A stretch of 64,000 bases of DNA from Bacteroidota bacterium (GCA_023395395.1 JAEWZH010000004.1:49785-113784), one strand, 5' to 3'. Positions 32,533-42,824 are shown, counted from the stretch's first letter. Made by a program: numbers and translations. Notes: a model not told the origin generated them from the sequence alone.

Positions 32533-34197
32533 ATGAAGACAGACATACAAATTGCGAGAGAGTCAAAACTAGAAAAAATTGACCTAATCGCTGAGCAGGC
32601 AGGTATTCCAGAAGATAGAATATCGCCCTATGGACGATATATGGCAAAGGTAGACGGCACGCTCCTCAAGGAGGAGCACGAGCAGGGCAATCTAATCCTT
32701 GTAACTGCTATTACCCCCACTAAGAGCGGTAACGGTAAGACCACCGTATCTATCGGCCTAGCACTTGGTCTTAATAAGATTGGCAAGAAGGCTTTCGTCG
32801 CACTTCGCGAGCCATCCCTCGGTCCAGTGTTCGGCATGAAGGGTGGTGCTGCCGGCGGTGGTTACTCACAGGTGCTACCTATGGATCAAATCAACCTCCA
32901 CTTTACGGGTGATTTCCACGCTATCACTACAGCCAATAATACGCTCGCTGCACTGGTAGACAACTATGCCTACCAAAACAGGAATAATGAGAATGGTCTA
33001 AGCTCCATCGTATGGAAGCGTGTACTAGATGTCAATGACCGCAGCCTTCGCAACGTAATCACTGGTCTCGGCGGTATCTCAAATGGTATGCCACGTGAAG
33101 CTGGATTTGACATTACACCGGCATCGGAGATTATGGCTATTCTCTGTCTGGCGACAGATATTGAGGATCTCCGTCGTCGTCTCGATAATATCCTTGTGGG
33201 TTACAAAAAGGATGGCTCGGCATTTACCGTTAAGGATCTTGGTGCTGGTGGTGCGCTCACCATCCTCTTACAGGATGCACTCGATCCTAACCTTGTACAG
33301 ACCACAGAGAATACGCCTGCCTTTATCCATGGAGGTCCCTTCGCCAACATCGCTCACGGTTGCAACTCAATCATGGCCACTAAGATGGCGCTAAAGTATG
33401 GAGACTATGCCATCACTGAAGCAGGATTCGGCGCAGATCTCGGTGGTGAGAAGTTTTTTGACATCAAGTGTCGCCACGCCAAGCTCCAACCAAAAGCGAC
33501 AGTACTCGTAGCTACAGCCCAAGCGCTCAAGATGCACGGCGGTGGCGATGAGAAAAACCTCAAGGTGGAGGATATGGATTCTCTCAAGAGAGGATTTGCC
33601 AATCTTGACCGTCACGTCGAGAACCTCCAGAAGTTTGGTCAGAGCGTAATCGTATCGATCAACCGCTTCCCTACCGACACCGATGCAGAGATCGCTCTTA
33701 TCCGTGAGCACTGCGAAATTTATGGATTACCATTTGCCGTCAATACCGCATTTAGCGAGGGAGGGACAGGCGCTGAGGAGCTAGCTAGGGTGGTAGTAGA
33801 TACTGTGGAGAATAATCCTTCCAAGCCGTTAGAATACCTCTACGACCTCAATATGAGCATCAAAGAGAAAGTAGATACTATCACGAAGAATATCTACCAT
33901 GCTAAGACGGTAAACTACGATGCCAAAGCCCAGAAAGCGATAAAGACCCTAGAAGAACAGGGATTCGATAAGTTCCCAGTATGTATCGCTAAGACTCAGT
34001 ATTCATTTACAGATAATGCCAAGGTATACGGAGCACCGTCAGACTTTGAACTAAATGTGCAGGATGTCGTAGTCAATACCGGTGCCGAACTAATCGTAGT
34101 GATTATGGGCAGTATCATGCGTATGCCTGGCTTGCCAAAGGACCCAGCAGCGATGAAGATGGATATCATAGATGGTATCATCGAAGGGCTAAGCTAA
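32533..34197 (+). CDS. fhs: Formate-tetrahydrofolate ligase
   Basis: A 554-residue ATP-dependent enzyme that makes 10-formyl-THF from formate for purine and fMet synthesis. The phosphate-binding loop is TPTKSGNGKTTVSIGLAL near residue 65; other signatures are GMKGGAAGGGYSQVLPMD, INLHFTGDFHAI and VKDLGAGGALTILLQDA. A TTG-started frame opens upstream at 32455, but its first 26 residues have no family similarity while MKTDIQIARESKLEKIDLIA at 32533 does, so the ATG at 32533 is chosen. It lies 78 bp after yigZ and may share its transcript. Confidence 0.97.
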   Translation: MKTDIQIARESKLEKIDLIAEQAGIPEDRISPYGRYMAKVDGTLLKEEHEQGNLILVTAITPTKSGNGKTTVSIGLALGLNKIGKKAFVALREPSLGPVFGMKGGAAGGGYSQVLPMDQINLHFTGDFHAITTANNTLAALVDNYAYQNRNNENGLSSIVWKRVLDVNDRSLRNVITGLGGISNGMPREAGFDITPASEIMAILCLATDIEDLRRRLDNILVGYKKDGSAFTVKDLGAGGALTILLQDALDPNLVQTTENTPAFIHGGPFANIAHGCNSIMATKMALKYGDYAITEAGFGADLGGEKFFDIKCRHAKLQPKATVLVATAQALKMHGGGDEKNLKVEDMDSLKRGFANLDRHVENLQKFGQSVIVSINRFPTDTDAEIALIREHCEIYGLPFAVNTAFSEGGTGAEELARVVVDTVENNPSKPLEYLYDLNMSIKEKVDTITKNIYHAKTVNYDAKAQKAIKTLEEQGFDKFPVCIAKTQYSFTDNAKVYGAPSDFELNVQDVVVNTGAELIVVIMGSIMRMPGLPKDPAAMKMDIIDGIIEGLS

Positions 34198-34206
34198 AAA
34201 CCCTAT

Positions 34207-34890
34207 ATGCAATATCAACAAGACAAAAGGTCGGCAGCGGAGGTACTCCTAGAGGAGTTCGCCTCCGCTACCGACCTTTCTTATAAGGCATTCAATCAGA
34301 AACTCAAGGTCTCTTCAAACCCTGAGAGTATCATCGGTATCCGAATCCCTATCATACGCAAGAGTGCTAAGAAGCTAGCAAAGCTCCTCACGTACGATGA
34401 CGCTATCCGACTCCTGCTCGATAAAGCGAAGAGATACTACGAGTACAAACTACTATTGGGTTTGGTATTGCAGGAAGTAACCCCCAAAGAACAAGTCTCC
34501 GAAGCTCTACCGATACTCTATTCACTCTGTGACGGATGGGCTGTATCTGATTTATTCAATGATGTATTGGGCACATTTGCCAAAAAGGGAGCACTACCCG
34601 AAGTGATGGCATCCATTGATCGGTTTCACAATGATGACAACCCCTTTGCCCGTAGGCTCACCATTGTCGTCTTCTTTCCTCTAGTCAGATCCCATCTAGT
34701 AGCACCAGAAGTCGCCATTGAACACATCACCAAGCTCCAGCACGACCAGCACTACTATATCGAAATGGCAAATGCTTGGCTCCTCGCCGAGCTAACCATT
34801 ACCCATCCAGAAGTTCCTCACTCCATTACCAGCCCAACCGTACTCAAGAAGTACCAGCAGAAGCTCCGAGACTCCTACCGCCATTCTTGA
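34207..34890 (+). CDS. AlkD-like DNA alkylation repair protein
   Basis: 227 residues of HEAT-like helical repeats, typical of the AlkD family of DNA glycosylases that remove bulky or cationic alkylated bases without base flipping. Visible: VSSNPESIIGIRIPIIRKSA at the start, YYEYKLLLGLVLQEV, LCDGWAVSDLFNDVLG with the family Trp and Asp, then RRLTIVVFFPLVR and HYYIEMANAWLLAE. It starts 9 bp after fhs and runs convergent to prfC with only 7 bp between stops; no hairpin separates them. Confidence 0.88.
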   Translation: MQYQQDKRSAAEVLLEEFASATDLSYKAFNQKLKVSSNPESIIGIRIPIIRKSAKKLAKLLTYDDAIRLLLDKAKRYYEYKLLLGLVLQEVTPKEQVSEALPILYSLCDGWAVSDLFNDVLGTFAKKGALPEVMASIDRFHNDDNPFARRLTIVVFFPLVRSHLVAPEVAIEHITKLQHDQHYYIEMANAWLLAELTITHPEVPHSITSPTVLKKYQQKLRDSYRHS

Positions 34891-34897
34891 TGCTCGC

Positions 34898-36478
34898 TTA
34901 GAACTCGCTCGTGAAGTGGAAAGAGATTTGGGGGAATTCTTCTTTTGCCATATTGAGCAGATAGGCACTATCAGCTAGGTATACGTCACGTCCGTGAGTA
35001 TCTACTGCCATATACTGCATCTTGCGGCGCTTAAACTCTTCAAGAACAGTCGAATCATCGCAAGATAGCCAACAAGCCTTGTAGAGGCTAATCGGCTCCC
35101 AGCGACAACTTGCTTGGTATTCGTGTAAGAGGCGATACTGAATCACTTCAAACTGAAGCTGACCGACTGTACCGACAATTCGACGGCCATTGTATGAGTT
35201 GGTAAACATCTGCGCTACACCCTCATCCATCAGCTGACTGAGTCCCTTTTGCAGCTGCTTTTGCTTTTGAGGATCGGCATTCTCTACATACTTAAATAGC
35301 TCAGGAGAGAAACTGGGGAGTCCTCGGAAGTTGAGCACTTCTCCCGAAGTAAGAGTATCGCCAATCTTGAAGTTACCCGTATCTGGCAGACCGATTATAT
35401 CTCCCGCATAGGCGTCGTCTACAATCTCCTTTTTCTGTGCCATAAAGGCAGTTGGCGAACTAAATCTCATCTGCTTACCATGCCTTACATGGGTGTAGTA
35501 AGTATTACGCTCAAATTTGCCCGAACATATTTTGAGAAAGGCAATACAACTCCGATGGTTGGGATCCATATTGGCGTGTATCTTAAAGATAAAGCCTGTC
35601 AGAGGTTCTTCATAGGGATCTACCAAGCGTTCTTCCGCCTGCATTGGACGAGGCGATGGGGCAATCTTCACGAAAGTGTCAAGGAGCTCTTTCACGCCGA
35701 AGTTATTGAGAGCAGAGCCAAAAAAAACAGGTGCCAGCTCAGCCCTAAGATAGGAGTCTATATCCAACTGTGGATATACACCGCCAATTATTTCTAGGTC
35801 GTCTTTGAGACGTTTTGCCTGAGCTTCGGTCACATACTTTAGGAGCTCGTCAGAATCTAAATCCACTTGGATACGCTCTGAGACATGGGTCTTGTCTGCG
35901 CCAGAGAAGAGCTCAAGCTCTTGGTCGTAGATATTATAGACCCCCTTGAAGCGATCGCCGGAGTCTATCGGCCAAGTCAGAGGTGTGGTCGCTATCTGTA
36001 GCTCCTCCTCTACCATATCGAGGAGATCAAAAGGATCTTGGGACTCCCGATCCATCTTATTGACAAATACGATGACCGGCGTCTTGCGCATACGGCAAAC
36101 CTCCATCAATCGGCGTGTCTGCTCTTCCACACCTCGAGCACCATCAATGACGATAATGACCGAATCTACAGCGGTAAGGGTACGATAGGTATCTTCGGCG
36201 AAGTCTTGGTGTCCAGGGGTATCAAGGATATTCACCTTATAGCCTTGGTAGTCAAAGCCCATCACCGAGGTGGCGACAGAGATACCACGCTGCTTCTCTA
36301 TCTCCATCCAATCGGAGGTCGCCGACTTGCGAATCTTATTATTCTTTACTGCACCTGCCACATGGATGGCTCCTCCAAAGAGGAGGAGCTTCTCAGTGAG
36401 CGTCGTTTTTCCTGCATCGGGATGTGCGATAACAGCAAAGGTGCGACGACGGCTAATCTCTTCTACGTTGTATTTCAT
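34898..36478 (-). CDS. prfC: Peptide chain release factor 3
   Basis: A 526-residue GTPase that removes RF1/RF2 from the ribosome after termination. The G domain shows AVIAHPDAGKTTLTEKLLLF, ISVATSVMGFDYQGYKVNIL, DTPGHQDFAEDTYR and the base-binding VNKMDRE. Domains II and III follow with FIFKIHANMDPNHRSCIAFL. It is the last gene of the minus-strand operon; its ATG overlaps the rfbD stop by four bases. Confidence 0.97.
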   Translation of the reverse strand: MKYNVEEISRRRTFAVIAHPDAGKTTLTEKLLLFGGAIHVAGAVKNNKIRKSATSDWMEIEKQRGISVATSVMGFDYQGYKVNILDTPGHQDFAEDTYRTLTAVDSVIIVIDGARGVEEQTRRLMEVCRMRKTPVIVFVNKMDRESQDPFDLLDMVEEELQIATTPLTWPIDSGDRFKGVYNIYDQELELFSGADKTHVSERIQVDLDSDELLKYVTEAQAKRLKDDLEIIGGVYPQLDIDSYLRAELAPVFFGSALNNFGVKELLDTFVKIAPSPRPMQAEERLVDPYEEPLTGFIFKIHANMDPNHRSCIAFLKICSGKFERNTYYTHVRHGKQMRFSSPTAFMAQKKEIVDDAYAGDIIGLPDTGNFKIGDTLTSGEVLNFRGLPSFSPELFKYVENADPQKQKQLQKGLSQLMDEGVAQMFTNSYNGRRIVGTVGQLQFEVIQYRLLHEYQASCRWEPISLYKACWLSCDDSTVLEEFKRRKMQYMAVDTHGRDVYLADSAYLLNMAKEEFPQISFHFTSEF

Positions 36479-37389
36479 TGCTTTGGATTATCGTAATGGT
36501 ATATCTCCCTGAGTGCTTCTTGCCACGGGCGTATCAACTGAGGTAGATATTGCTCTATCTTTTGGGTTGCTAATTTGCTATATTGGGGACGACGTGCTGG
36601 GAGGTTGAGGTCTGATTGGCGGCATTTACCTACCTTTTGCCTCGCTGTCTGAGGGTCGAGTGCCACTATTGCTTTGGCGAAGGTATGACGAGAGGCTTCT
36701 CCCTTATCACAGACGTTATAAATCCCCATGGGCAATTCTTTGTCGCTCCCATATAGTGTAGCGATACTGAGAATCACCCTCGCTAGGGTAAATACACTGG
36801 TGGGCGCACTCACTTCATCAGTAACCACCTTCAATGGCTCACCCTCAGCTGCCTTGTGGCGAATACTTTTATAGAAGCTCTTATGCTGCCAACTTTCTGG
36901 CCCATAGAGCCAAGAGCTACGGAGGATATAGAGGGGTGGTTCAAACATCGTAAGGGCATACTCCCCTAAATACTTCGTCAAGGCATAAGCATTGGCAGGG
37001 CTAGGAGCACTCTCCTCTGAAAAAGGAGTCCCCACCCGTCTACCATCGCCTCCAAAGATATAATCAGTACTGATATGGATAAGAGGGAGATTTTCTTGGT
37101 CTAGGACATAGCTAATCATCGCTGGAATAGTAGCGTTGACCTCTTTGGCTACTTCATACTCACTTTCGGCACCATCTACATTGGTATAGGCGATACAATT
37201 GACCATAATCTCAGGTCGATGGCTATTGAGATGGGCGACAATCTCCTCGATATTGGTGTAGTCCATGTCTGCCCGTGTAGTCGGGAGTATGTCCAACCAA
37301 GGAAATTCTTTCTTGGCTATCTCTTGGATAGCTGTCCCGAGCAAACCAGAGGCTCCAGCCACCCACACCCTTTTACTACTCTTCTTCAT
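36475..37389 (-). CDS. rfbD: dTDP-4-dehydrorhamnose reductase
   Basis: A 304-residue NADPH-dependent reductase, final step to dTDP-L-rhamnose. The dinucleotide motif is WVAGASGLLGTAIQEIA, then CIAYTNVDGAESEYEVAKEV, ISTDYIFGGDG and the Y-x3-K motif in NAYALTKYLGEYAL. RSSWLYGPES and SAPTSVFTLARVI are also family marks. No rfbA, B or C lies here, so the rest of the pathway must be elsewhere. It overlaps DUF4924 upstream (14 bp) and prfC downstream (4 bp), showing translational coupling. Confidence 0.94.
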   Translation of the reverse strand: MKKSSKRVWVAGASGLLGTAIQEIAKKEFPWLDILPTTRADMDYTNIEEIVAHLNSHRPEIMVNCIAYTNVDGAESEYEVAKEVNATIPAMISYVLDQENLPLIHISTDYIFGGDGRRVGTPFSEESAPSPANAYALTKYLGEYALTMFEPPLYILRSSWLYGPESWQHKSFYKSIRHKAAEGEPLKVVTDEVSAPTSVFTLARVILSIATLYGSDKELPMGIYNVCDKGEASRHTFAKAIVALDPQTARQKVGKCRQSDLNLPARRPQYSKLATQKIEQYLPQLIRPWQEALREIYHYDNPKQ

Positions 37390-37942
37390 CTGGGATGGTA
37401 TTAAGTGTGAAGACGCCCTCCTCTACCTCGTGAAATCGTGCGGCGAGCATCGCTAGGAAGGTACTGAATTGCTTGATAGCACCCTCGGTAGCCTCGGTCA
37501 CCTCTTCTTCTCTAGCCTTGAGCGTAAGGTAGCCATAGATACCCACGAAGCAACTTTCAATCTCACCCATGTCTTCACTTCCGCTTAGCTCTCTCAGCTG
37601 GATAATGCTTGGTAAGGTCTGGAAGTAGACAGAAGAATAGAGGGTCTGGCTGGGTTCTCTCAAGAGATTGGTTGAGAGCTCTTGGAGGTCATCCATCAAT
37701 TCATTGAGCTCTCTCAGGTGACCGACCTTGGCAATCCCTTGTGCCTTCATTTGGTCGGCAAGGGTGAGATACCAGAGCAAAACCTGATCCATACGCTCCT
37801 CATCGAGCTGGTAGCCTCGGCTCACATACTCTTTGATCTTGGCATCGTCCAACTCTAATGCACGGATAATATCCTCTATCTGCCACATATAGAGGATGTA
37901 CTCTGCGATGTTTTCTCTCCTCTTTCTTTCTGCTACTATCAT
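37376..37942 (-). CDS. DUF4924 family protein
   Basis: 188 residues, cytoplasmic and largely helical. It begins MIVAERKRRENIAEYILYMW, then QIEDIIRALELDDAKIKEYV and a long helix LRELNELMDDLQELSTNLL. The family is confined to Bacteroidota and has no known function. It is tied tightly into the operon, 5 bp after mutS2 and overlapping rfbD by 14 bp. Confidence 0.85.
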   Translation of the reverse strand: MIVAERKRRENIAEYILYMWQIEDIIRALELDDAKIKEYVSRGYQLDEERMDQVLLWYLTLADQMKAQGIAKVGHLRELNELMDDLQELSTNLLREPSQTLYSSVYFQTLPSIIQLRELSGSEDMGEIESCFVGIYGYLTLKAREEEVTEATEGAIKQFSTFLAMLAARFHEVEEGVFTLNTIPDEEE

Positions 37943-37947
37943 AATAT

Positions 37948-40332
37948 CTATAGTGTAACTACTGTAATCCCTGCGCCTCCAAGATCTACGTGCTCCTCCT
38001 CGAAGTGCTTGACCTGTGGATGGTCTTTGAGATAATCTCTTATCGCCTGCTTGAGTGCTCCAGTACCCGTGCCATGCAATATACGCACGGGAGAGTAGCC
38101 AAAGTGGTTGGCATCGTCAATAAACTGTGTCACGCTCGCCAGAGCTTCTTCTACCCTCATCCCTCGGCAATCGAGCTGAGGTTTGAAATTGAGCCTCCGC
38201 TCGTTTGCTTGCTCTGAAATCATCTGAGGCTTGCGGGCGAAGACCTCTGTCGTCGCTCTCTGCGTGGGCAACAACTGATCCAGAGCGACCGACATCGTGA
38301 GGTTACCCAATCGCACCTTGGCTTTCTTGCCTAGAAGCTCTACCACCTCCCCCACTTCGTTGCCACCGGCCAGGGTCACCCTGCTCCCCACTTCTATAGG
38401 CTCCTTTGAAGACTTAGCCGAGGATGTCGCTTTCTGCTTGCGGTGGAGTTGCTCCTTCTTCTGCTCCAGTTTAGCACGGGCTTGCTGGGTCACCACTTTA
38501 TCTGCCTTGGATTCCTTTATCTCTCGGATGGTGCGCTCGACAGTCGCATTGGCACTATTGACAATCTCCAAAGCCTCTTGTTCTGCCTTTGCCAGCATCA
38601 CCTTACGCTTCTGTGTAAAGCCCTCAAGTCGCTCATCCAGTTTAGCTTTTTTTTCTTGGAGCTTGCGCTCCTCTCGTTTGATTTCCTCCCTCTTGCGCTT
38701 CCAGTAGGCCTTATCACGGATAATATCCTGCAGATACTTATCCTGCTGTAGAGCATCCGACCCGACCAAAGCGCTGGCATGATCGATAATCTCGGGTGCT
38801 AATCCTATCTTCTTTGCCACCTCTATACCAAAGGAACTTCCAGGCTGGCCTATAAATAGTTCGTAGAGGGGCTCAATCTTGCCCCTATCAAAGAGCATGG
38901 CTCCATTGACCACTCCATCATGAAGCTCGGCATAGGACTTGAGATTGCCATAGTGTGTCGTGATCACGCCAAAAGAGCCACGGAGCCTAAACTGTTCCAA
39001 TACCGCTTCTGCAATGGCGCCTCCGATGGCAGGCTCGGTACCCGAACCAAACTCGTCAATCAGTATCAAGCTCTCCGATGTCGCCTCACGAAGCATCCGC
39101 TTCATATTTTGCAAATGACTCGAATAGGTACTGAGGTCATTTTCCAGTGATTGGGCATCCCCGATATCGATAAATATATTATCGAAAAAACGGCACTCAC
39201 TGTGTTCCATCATCGGCACCGCTAGCCCGCACTGCAACATATACTGAAGCAACCCCACCGTTTTCAGTGCGATAGACTTCCCTCCCGCATTGGGTCCCGA
39301 AATTAGTAGTATCCTCTGCTCGGCATCGAGTTTAATAGTCAGTGGCACCAGTCTACGTCCCTGAGACCTCAGATGTCGCTCGAGAAGAGGATGCCTTGCT
39401 ACCTGCCACTCCATACTGGTACCATCTTCTGCAATCGGTGGTACGATAGCGCCCAGTCGCTCTGCCAAGCGAGACTTCGCCCTATTGAAATCGAAAATAC
39501 CAATGGTCTGACAATCTTGTTGCACCGCCTTCATATCCCTTCGGACATACACGCTAAACTCCTTGAGCAGTCGGATAATCTCCCTCTGCTCCTCGCTTTG
39601 CTTCTCTCGTATGCGGTTATTCATCACCACCATCTGCTCAGGCTCCAGATAGAGTGTGCGCCCAGTCGATGACTCCTCGTGTACAATCCCCCCTATTTCC
39701 CGCTTGGCAGATGGGATGATAGGGAGTAATAATCGTCCATCACGCACCGCCGGAGTAGCATCTTTGTCCACCCACCCTGCCGCTTGTGCTTGACGCAGAA
39801 TACTCTGCATCGTCTGTCCGAGAGAGCCTTGCAACTGTCGCAATTCTACTCTGATCTCCTTCAGAGTACGGCTGGCAGAGTCCTTGATTTCCCCCTCATC
39901 ATCAATCAAATTGTGCAGTCGGCGACGAATCTCTGCCAAGTCATCCAACTGCTCAGCCAATCTAAATAGTTCCGGATACTCTTCTGCACTGTCCTCCAAC
40001 AACTGCTTGGTTTCCACCACAGATCGCAAAAGATCTTGAAGTGGACGAAGCGCCTCCACTGGCAGATAGCTGCCCTCAGGGCGAAGAGACAAGAGCGATG
40101 CTCGTAGTGCGCCGAAACGGAAACTAGGCACCTCCGCTCCCGTGGATAAAAGTGCCATCATCTCTGAGAGCTGTGTCAATCTCCCTCGCAGCTCCCGTCC
40201 ATCCGGGAGAAAAGAGATACGCTCCACGAGGAAGAGACTGATCTCATTGTCGCAAAGGGTACGAAGCTCATGCTGAAGTTGTCCAAACTCCAGTTTTTGT
40301 TCCAATAGCTCTGCACCCTTTCCCTGCTCCAT
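37948..40332 (-). CDS. mutS2: Endonuclease MutS2
   Basis: 794 residues. A MutS-type ATPase with Walker A (ISGPNAGGKSIALKTVGLLQ, about residue 345) and the following LILIDEFGSGTEPAIGGAIA and FGVITTHYGNLKSYAE. It lacks the mismatch-recognition domain of MutS. A long coiled coil (KRKREEIKREERKLQEKKAK) precedes a C-terminal SMR nuclease domain with LDCRGMRVEEAL and ILHGTGTGALKQAIRDYLKD. Known roles are suppression of recombination and rescue of collided ribosomes (RqcU/MutS2). It is 2 bp from rseP. Confidence 0.96.
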   Translation of the reverse strand: MEQGKGAELLEQKLEFGQLQHELRTLCDNEISLFLVERISFLPDGRELRGRLTQLSEMMALLSTGAEVPSFRFGALRASLLSLRPEGSYLPVEALRPLQDLLRSVVETKQLLEDSAEEYPELFRLAEQLDDLAEIRRRLHNLIDDEGEIKDSASRTLKEIRVELRQLQGSLGQTMQSILRQAQAAGWVDKDATPAVRDGRLLLPIIPSAKREIGGIVHEESSTGRTLYLEPEQMVVMNNRIREKQSEEQREIIRLLKEFSVYVRRDMKAVQQDCQTIGIFDFNRAKSRLAERLGAIVPPIAEDGTSMEWQVARHPLLERHLRSQGRRLVPLTIKLDAEQRILLISGPNAGGKSIALKTVGLLQYMLQCGLAVPMMEHSECRFFDNIFIDIGDAQSLENDLSTYSSHLQNMKRMLREATSESLILIDEFGSGTEPAIGGAIAEAVLEQFRLRGSFGVITTHYGNLKSYAELHDGVVNGAMLFDRGKIEPLYELFIGQPGSSFGIEVAKKIGLAPEIIDHASALVGSDALQQDKYLQDIIRDKAYWKRKREEIKREERKLQEKKAKLDERLEGFTQKRKVMLAKAEQEALEIVNSANATVERTIREIKESKADKVVTQQARAKLEQKKEQLHRKQKATSSAKSSKEPIEVGSRVTLAGGNEVGEVVELLGKKAKVRLGNLTMSVALDQLLPTQRATTEVFARKPQMISEQANERRLNFKPQLDCRGMRVEEALASVTQFIDDANHFGYSPVRILHGTGTGALKQAIRDYLKDHPQVKHFEEEHVDLGGAGITVVTL

Positions 40333-40334
40333 CT

Positions 40335-41654
40335 TTAAAATAAGAATCTTAGCACATCATTGATATTGGCATAGAGTACCAGCAATAGTAGCAGTACCAT
40401 ACCAATGATTTGGAAACGGGTCTGCCACTTCAAGGAAGGTGGTCGACCCACAATCGCCTCATAGATTAAAAACATGATGTGTCCTCCATCAAGCCCTGGT
40501 ATAGGAAGGATATTCATAACTGCTAAGATAACCGACAAGAAAGCAGTCATGCTCCAAAAAGCCCGCCAATCAAAAGTAGAGGGAAAAAGACTCCCCATAG
40601 TCCCCAGGCCGCCGAGACTCTGCGCTCCCTCAGGCGTTGCCACATACTTCAATTGGTCGGCATAGCTAACCACCTGTTTGTATGCTTCACGCACCCCAGC
40701 AGGAATAGATTCCAATAGACCATACTCCTGCTTCTCGGTGACAAATACCTTATTGGGCATCGCAAAAGCAATCCCAATACCTCTCTCCTTATCAGCATAG
40801 GTACGTATATCTACCACACTTCCACCACGGAGGAGAGAGAGTGTCAGGCTATCACCCCTCAGTTCCTGAATCTTGGGCATGACCTTGGAGAGCTTATCCA
40901 TCTGCGTCCCATTGATAGCGACAATCTTGTCCCCCTTCTCGATACCACTCATGGCACCTGCGCCGTCAATCACCACCGAATCGACCAATGCAGGCATATC
41001 CATCCTAAAGAAAGCCTCTTTGCTCGCTAGCACAGCCCGCATGAAGTCTATCGGAATAGCAATTTCCAATTGCTCCGTCCCACGAAGCACCGTGAGTTGC
41101 TCTCCATTGGCAATCTCTTGTAGGAGCGTCCCCTCAAAATACTTCAGCTCCTTGCCATCAACAGCGATAGGCAAGTCCCCATCCTCGAGCCCCATCTGAT
41201 GTCCCACGGAGGAATACATCAAATTATCGCCGATATTTCTCATTGGGAGCTTCTCACTGCCCCAGTGGTAAGCGATACCTCCATAGATGAGTGCCGCCAG
41301 TAGGATATTGAAGAGTACCCCACCAATCATCACCAAGAAACGCTGCCCGATCGGACGACTTCTAAACTGATGCGGTAGTGGTTCGCTCTCCATCCCCTCC
41401 AGTGCCAAAGACTCATCTACCATACCATCTATCTGGCAGTAGCCACCGAGTGGGAGCCATCCCACCCCATACTCCGTATCGCTACCTTTGGGTTTGTATC
41501 GCCACAGAGCCTTTCCTCCAATATCAAAGAAGAGGAAAAACTTATTGACCCTTATCTTGAAAAGCCTTGAAAAAAGGAAGTGCCCCAATTCATGAATAAA
41601 TACAAGAATCGATAGAGAAAGGAGTAATTGAATTATCTTGATAAGTATGCCCAT
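40335..41654 (-). CDS. rseP: RseP-type site-2 metalloprotease
   Basis: 439 residues, inner membrane. The zinc motif is FIHELGHFLFSRLF in the first membrane segment, with the third ligand in ILPIPGLDGGHIMFLIYE near the C-terminus. One clear PDZ domain lies in the periplasmic part (GAMSGIEKGDKIVAINGTQM) with a weaker one before it. The enzyme cuts anti-sigma factors and remnant signal peptides within the membrane. Its presence with the candidate anti-sigma factor at 8.3 kb is suggestive, though RseP is nearly universal. It lies 9 bp after dxr, a common order in Bacteroidota. Confidence 0.96.
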   Translation of the reverse strand: MGILIKIIQLLLSLSILVFIHELGHFLFSRLFKIRVNKFFLFFDIGGKALWRYKPKGSDTEYGVGWLPLGGYCQIDGMVDESLALEGMESEPLPHQFRSRPIGQRFLVMIGGVLFNILLAALIYGGIAYHWGSEKLPMRNIGDNLMYSSVGHQMGLEDGDLPIAVDGKELKYFEGTLLQEIANGEQLTVLRGTEQLEIAIPIDFMRAVLASKEAFFRMDMPALVDSVVIDGAGAMSGIEKGDKIVAINGTQMDKLSKVMPKIQELRGDSLTLSLLRGGSVVDIRTYADKERGIGIAFAMPNKVFVTEKQEYGLLESIPAGVREAYKQVVSYADQLKYVATPEGAQSLGGLGTMGSLFPSTFDWRAFWSMTAFLSVILAVMNILPIPGLDGGHIMFLIYEAIVGRPPSLKWQTRFQIIGMVLLLLLVLYANINDVLRFLF

Positions 41655-41663
41655 GTGTATCTA

Positions 41664-42824
41664 TTATTTAAGCCCATCATACCAAGCCTGAGCGATATCT
41701 CGAGCCACCTGGTCTGCATCTTGTAATAAGGCAAGGTTGGAAGCATTGCGCTCTGGAGCCTTGTCCATGGTATATCGAATTACTTTAGGAATATCCGTAA
41801 AGGCAATTTGCCCCTTAAGGAACCTTTGTACTGCCACCTCATTGGCAGCATTCATGGTACAGGGGCTAGTCCCCCCTCTGTGAAGTGCCTCGTAGGCGAG
41901 GTCGAGACAAGGAAACGCATCCCGTCTGGGAGGCTCAAAAGTCAGCTTCGCCATATCCTCTATCTTGAGTAAAGCCTGGTGCCCCTCGTATCTGTGCGGA
42001 TAGAGCAAAGCATACGCAATCGGGTGGCGCATATCAGGGTACGACAATTGTGCCTTGACACTGCCGTCACGGTAACCCACCATAGAGTGTACAATACTCT
42101 GGCGATGTACTACCACCTCAATGTCCTCGGCTGCTATATTGAAAAGATGATGCGCCTCAATCATTTCCAGACCTTTATTCATCATAGTGGCAGAGTCTAT
42201 AGTCACTTTAGTACCCATAGACCAATTAGGATGCTTTAGGGCATCTTCTGCCTTTACTTGCGAGAGCATCTCAGTAGGCATATCCACAAAAGGACCTCCT
42301 GATGCCGTAAGATAGATCTTCTCCACCTCCTTCATCTGCTCCCCCACTAGGCACTGAAAGATAGCAGAATGCTCCGAGTCCACCGGCAGTATCATCGAAG
42401 TATGTTCCTTGCAGAGCTGCTTGATTAAATCGCCAGCCACCACCAGGGTCTCCTTATTTGCCAAAGCAATACTACGACCCGTCTTGATGGCACTAATCGT
42501 AGGCTCAAGCCCTGCAAAACCGACCATGGCAGTAAGCACCACATCAGCCTCTACAGAGGCGGCTAGATCGATTATCTCCTCTCTTCCTGCTACCACCTCT
42601 ATAGGATCGCCCTTGAGTACTTTCTTTAGCTCCTTAGCCAGCTTTTCATTTCCGATGGCCACTACCTCGGGGCGAAATTTCCGAGCCTGCTCCACCAGCA
42701 GCTCAATGCTATTATTGGCTACGAGCGCATACACACCAAGCTCGTCGGGGTGTCGCTCAATGACCTGAAGTGCCTGCGTCCCAATCGAACCAGTGGAGCC
42801 CAATATTGTTACTTTCCTCATCAC
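41664..42824 (-). CDS. dxr: 1-deoxy-D-xylulose 5-phosphate reductoisomerase
   Basis: A 386-residue NADPH enzyme that forms MEP in the non-mevalonate isoprenoid pathway. NADPH motif: VTILGSTGSIGTQALQVIER. Metal and substrate residues are in LPVDSEHSAIFQCLVG, TASGGPFVDM, HPNWSMGTKVTIDSATMMNK and GLEMIEAHHLF. It is the first gene of the six-gene operon dxr-rseP-mutS2-DUF4924-rfbD-prfC and sits close behind a promoter box at 42850-42857. Confidence 0.97.
   Translation of the reverse strand: MMRKVTILGSTGSIGTQALQVIERHPDELGVYALVANNSIELLVEQARKFRPEVVAIGNEKLAKELKKVLKGDPIEVVAGREEIIDLAASVEADVVLTAMVGFAGLEPTISAIKTGRSIALANKETLVVAGDLIKQLCKEHTSMILPVDSEHSAIFQCLVGEQMKEVEKIYLTASGGPFVDMPTEMLSQVKAEDALKHPNWSMGTKVTIDSATMMNKGLEMIEAHHLFNIAAEDIEVVVHRQSIVHSMVGYRDGSVKAQLSYPDMRHPIAYALLYPHRYEGHQALLKIEDMAKLTFEPPRRDAFPCLDLAYEALHRGGTSPCTMNAANEVAVQRFLKGQIAFTDIPKVIRYTMDKAPERNASNLALLQDADQVARDIAQAWYDGLK

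Noticed and set aside
34890..34898. Expected terminator between convergent alkD-like and prfC genes
   Set aside because: Only 7 bp separate the stops and no stable hairpin was found; none is claimed.
36038..36496. 152-residue plus-strand frame inside prfC
   Set aside because: Antisense to the conserved GTPase domain; not a credible protein.
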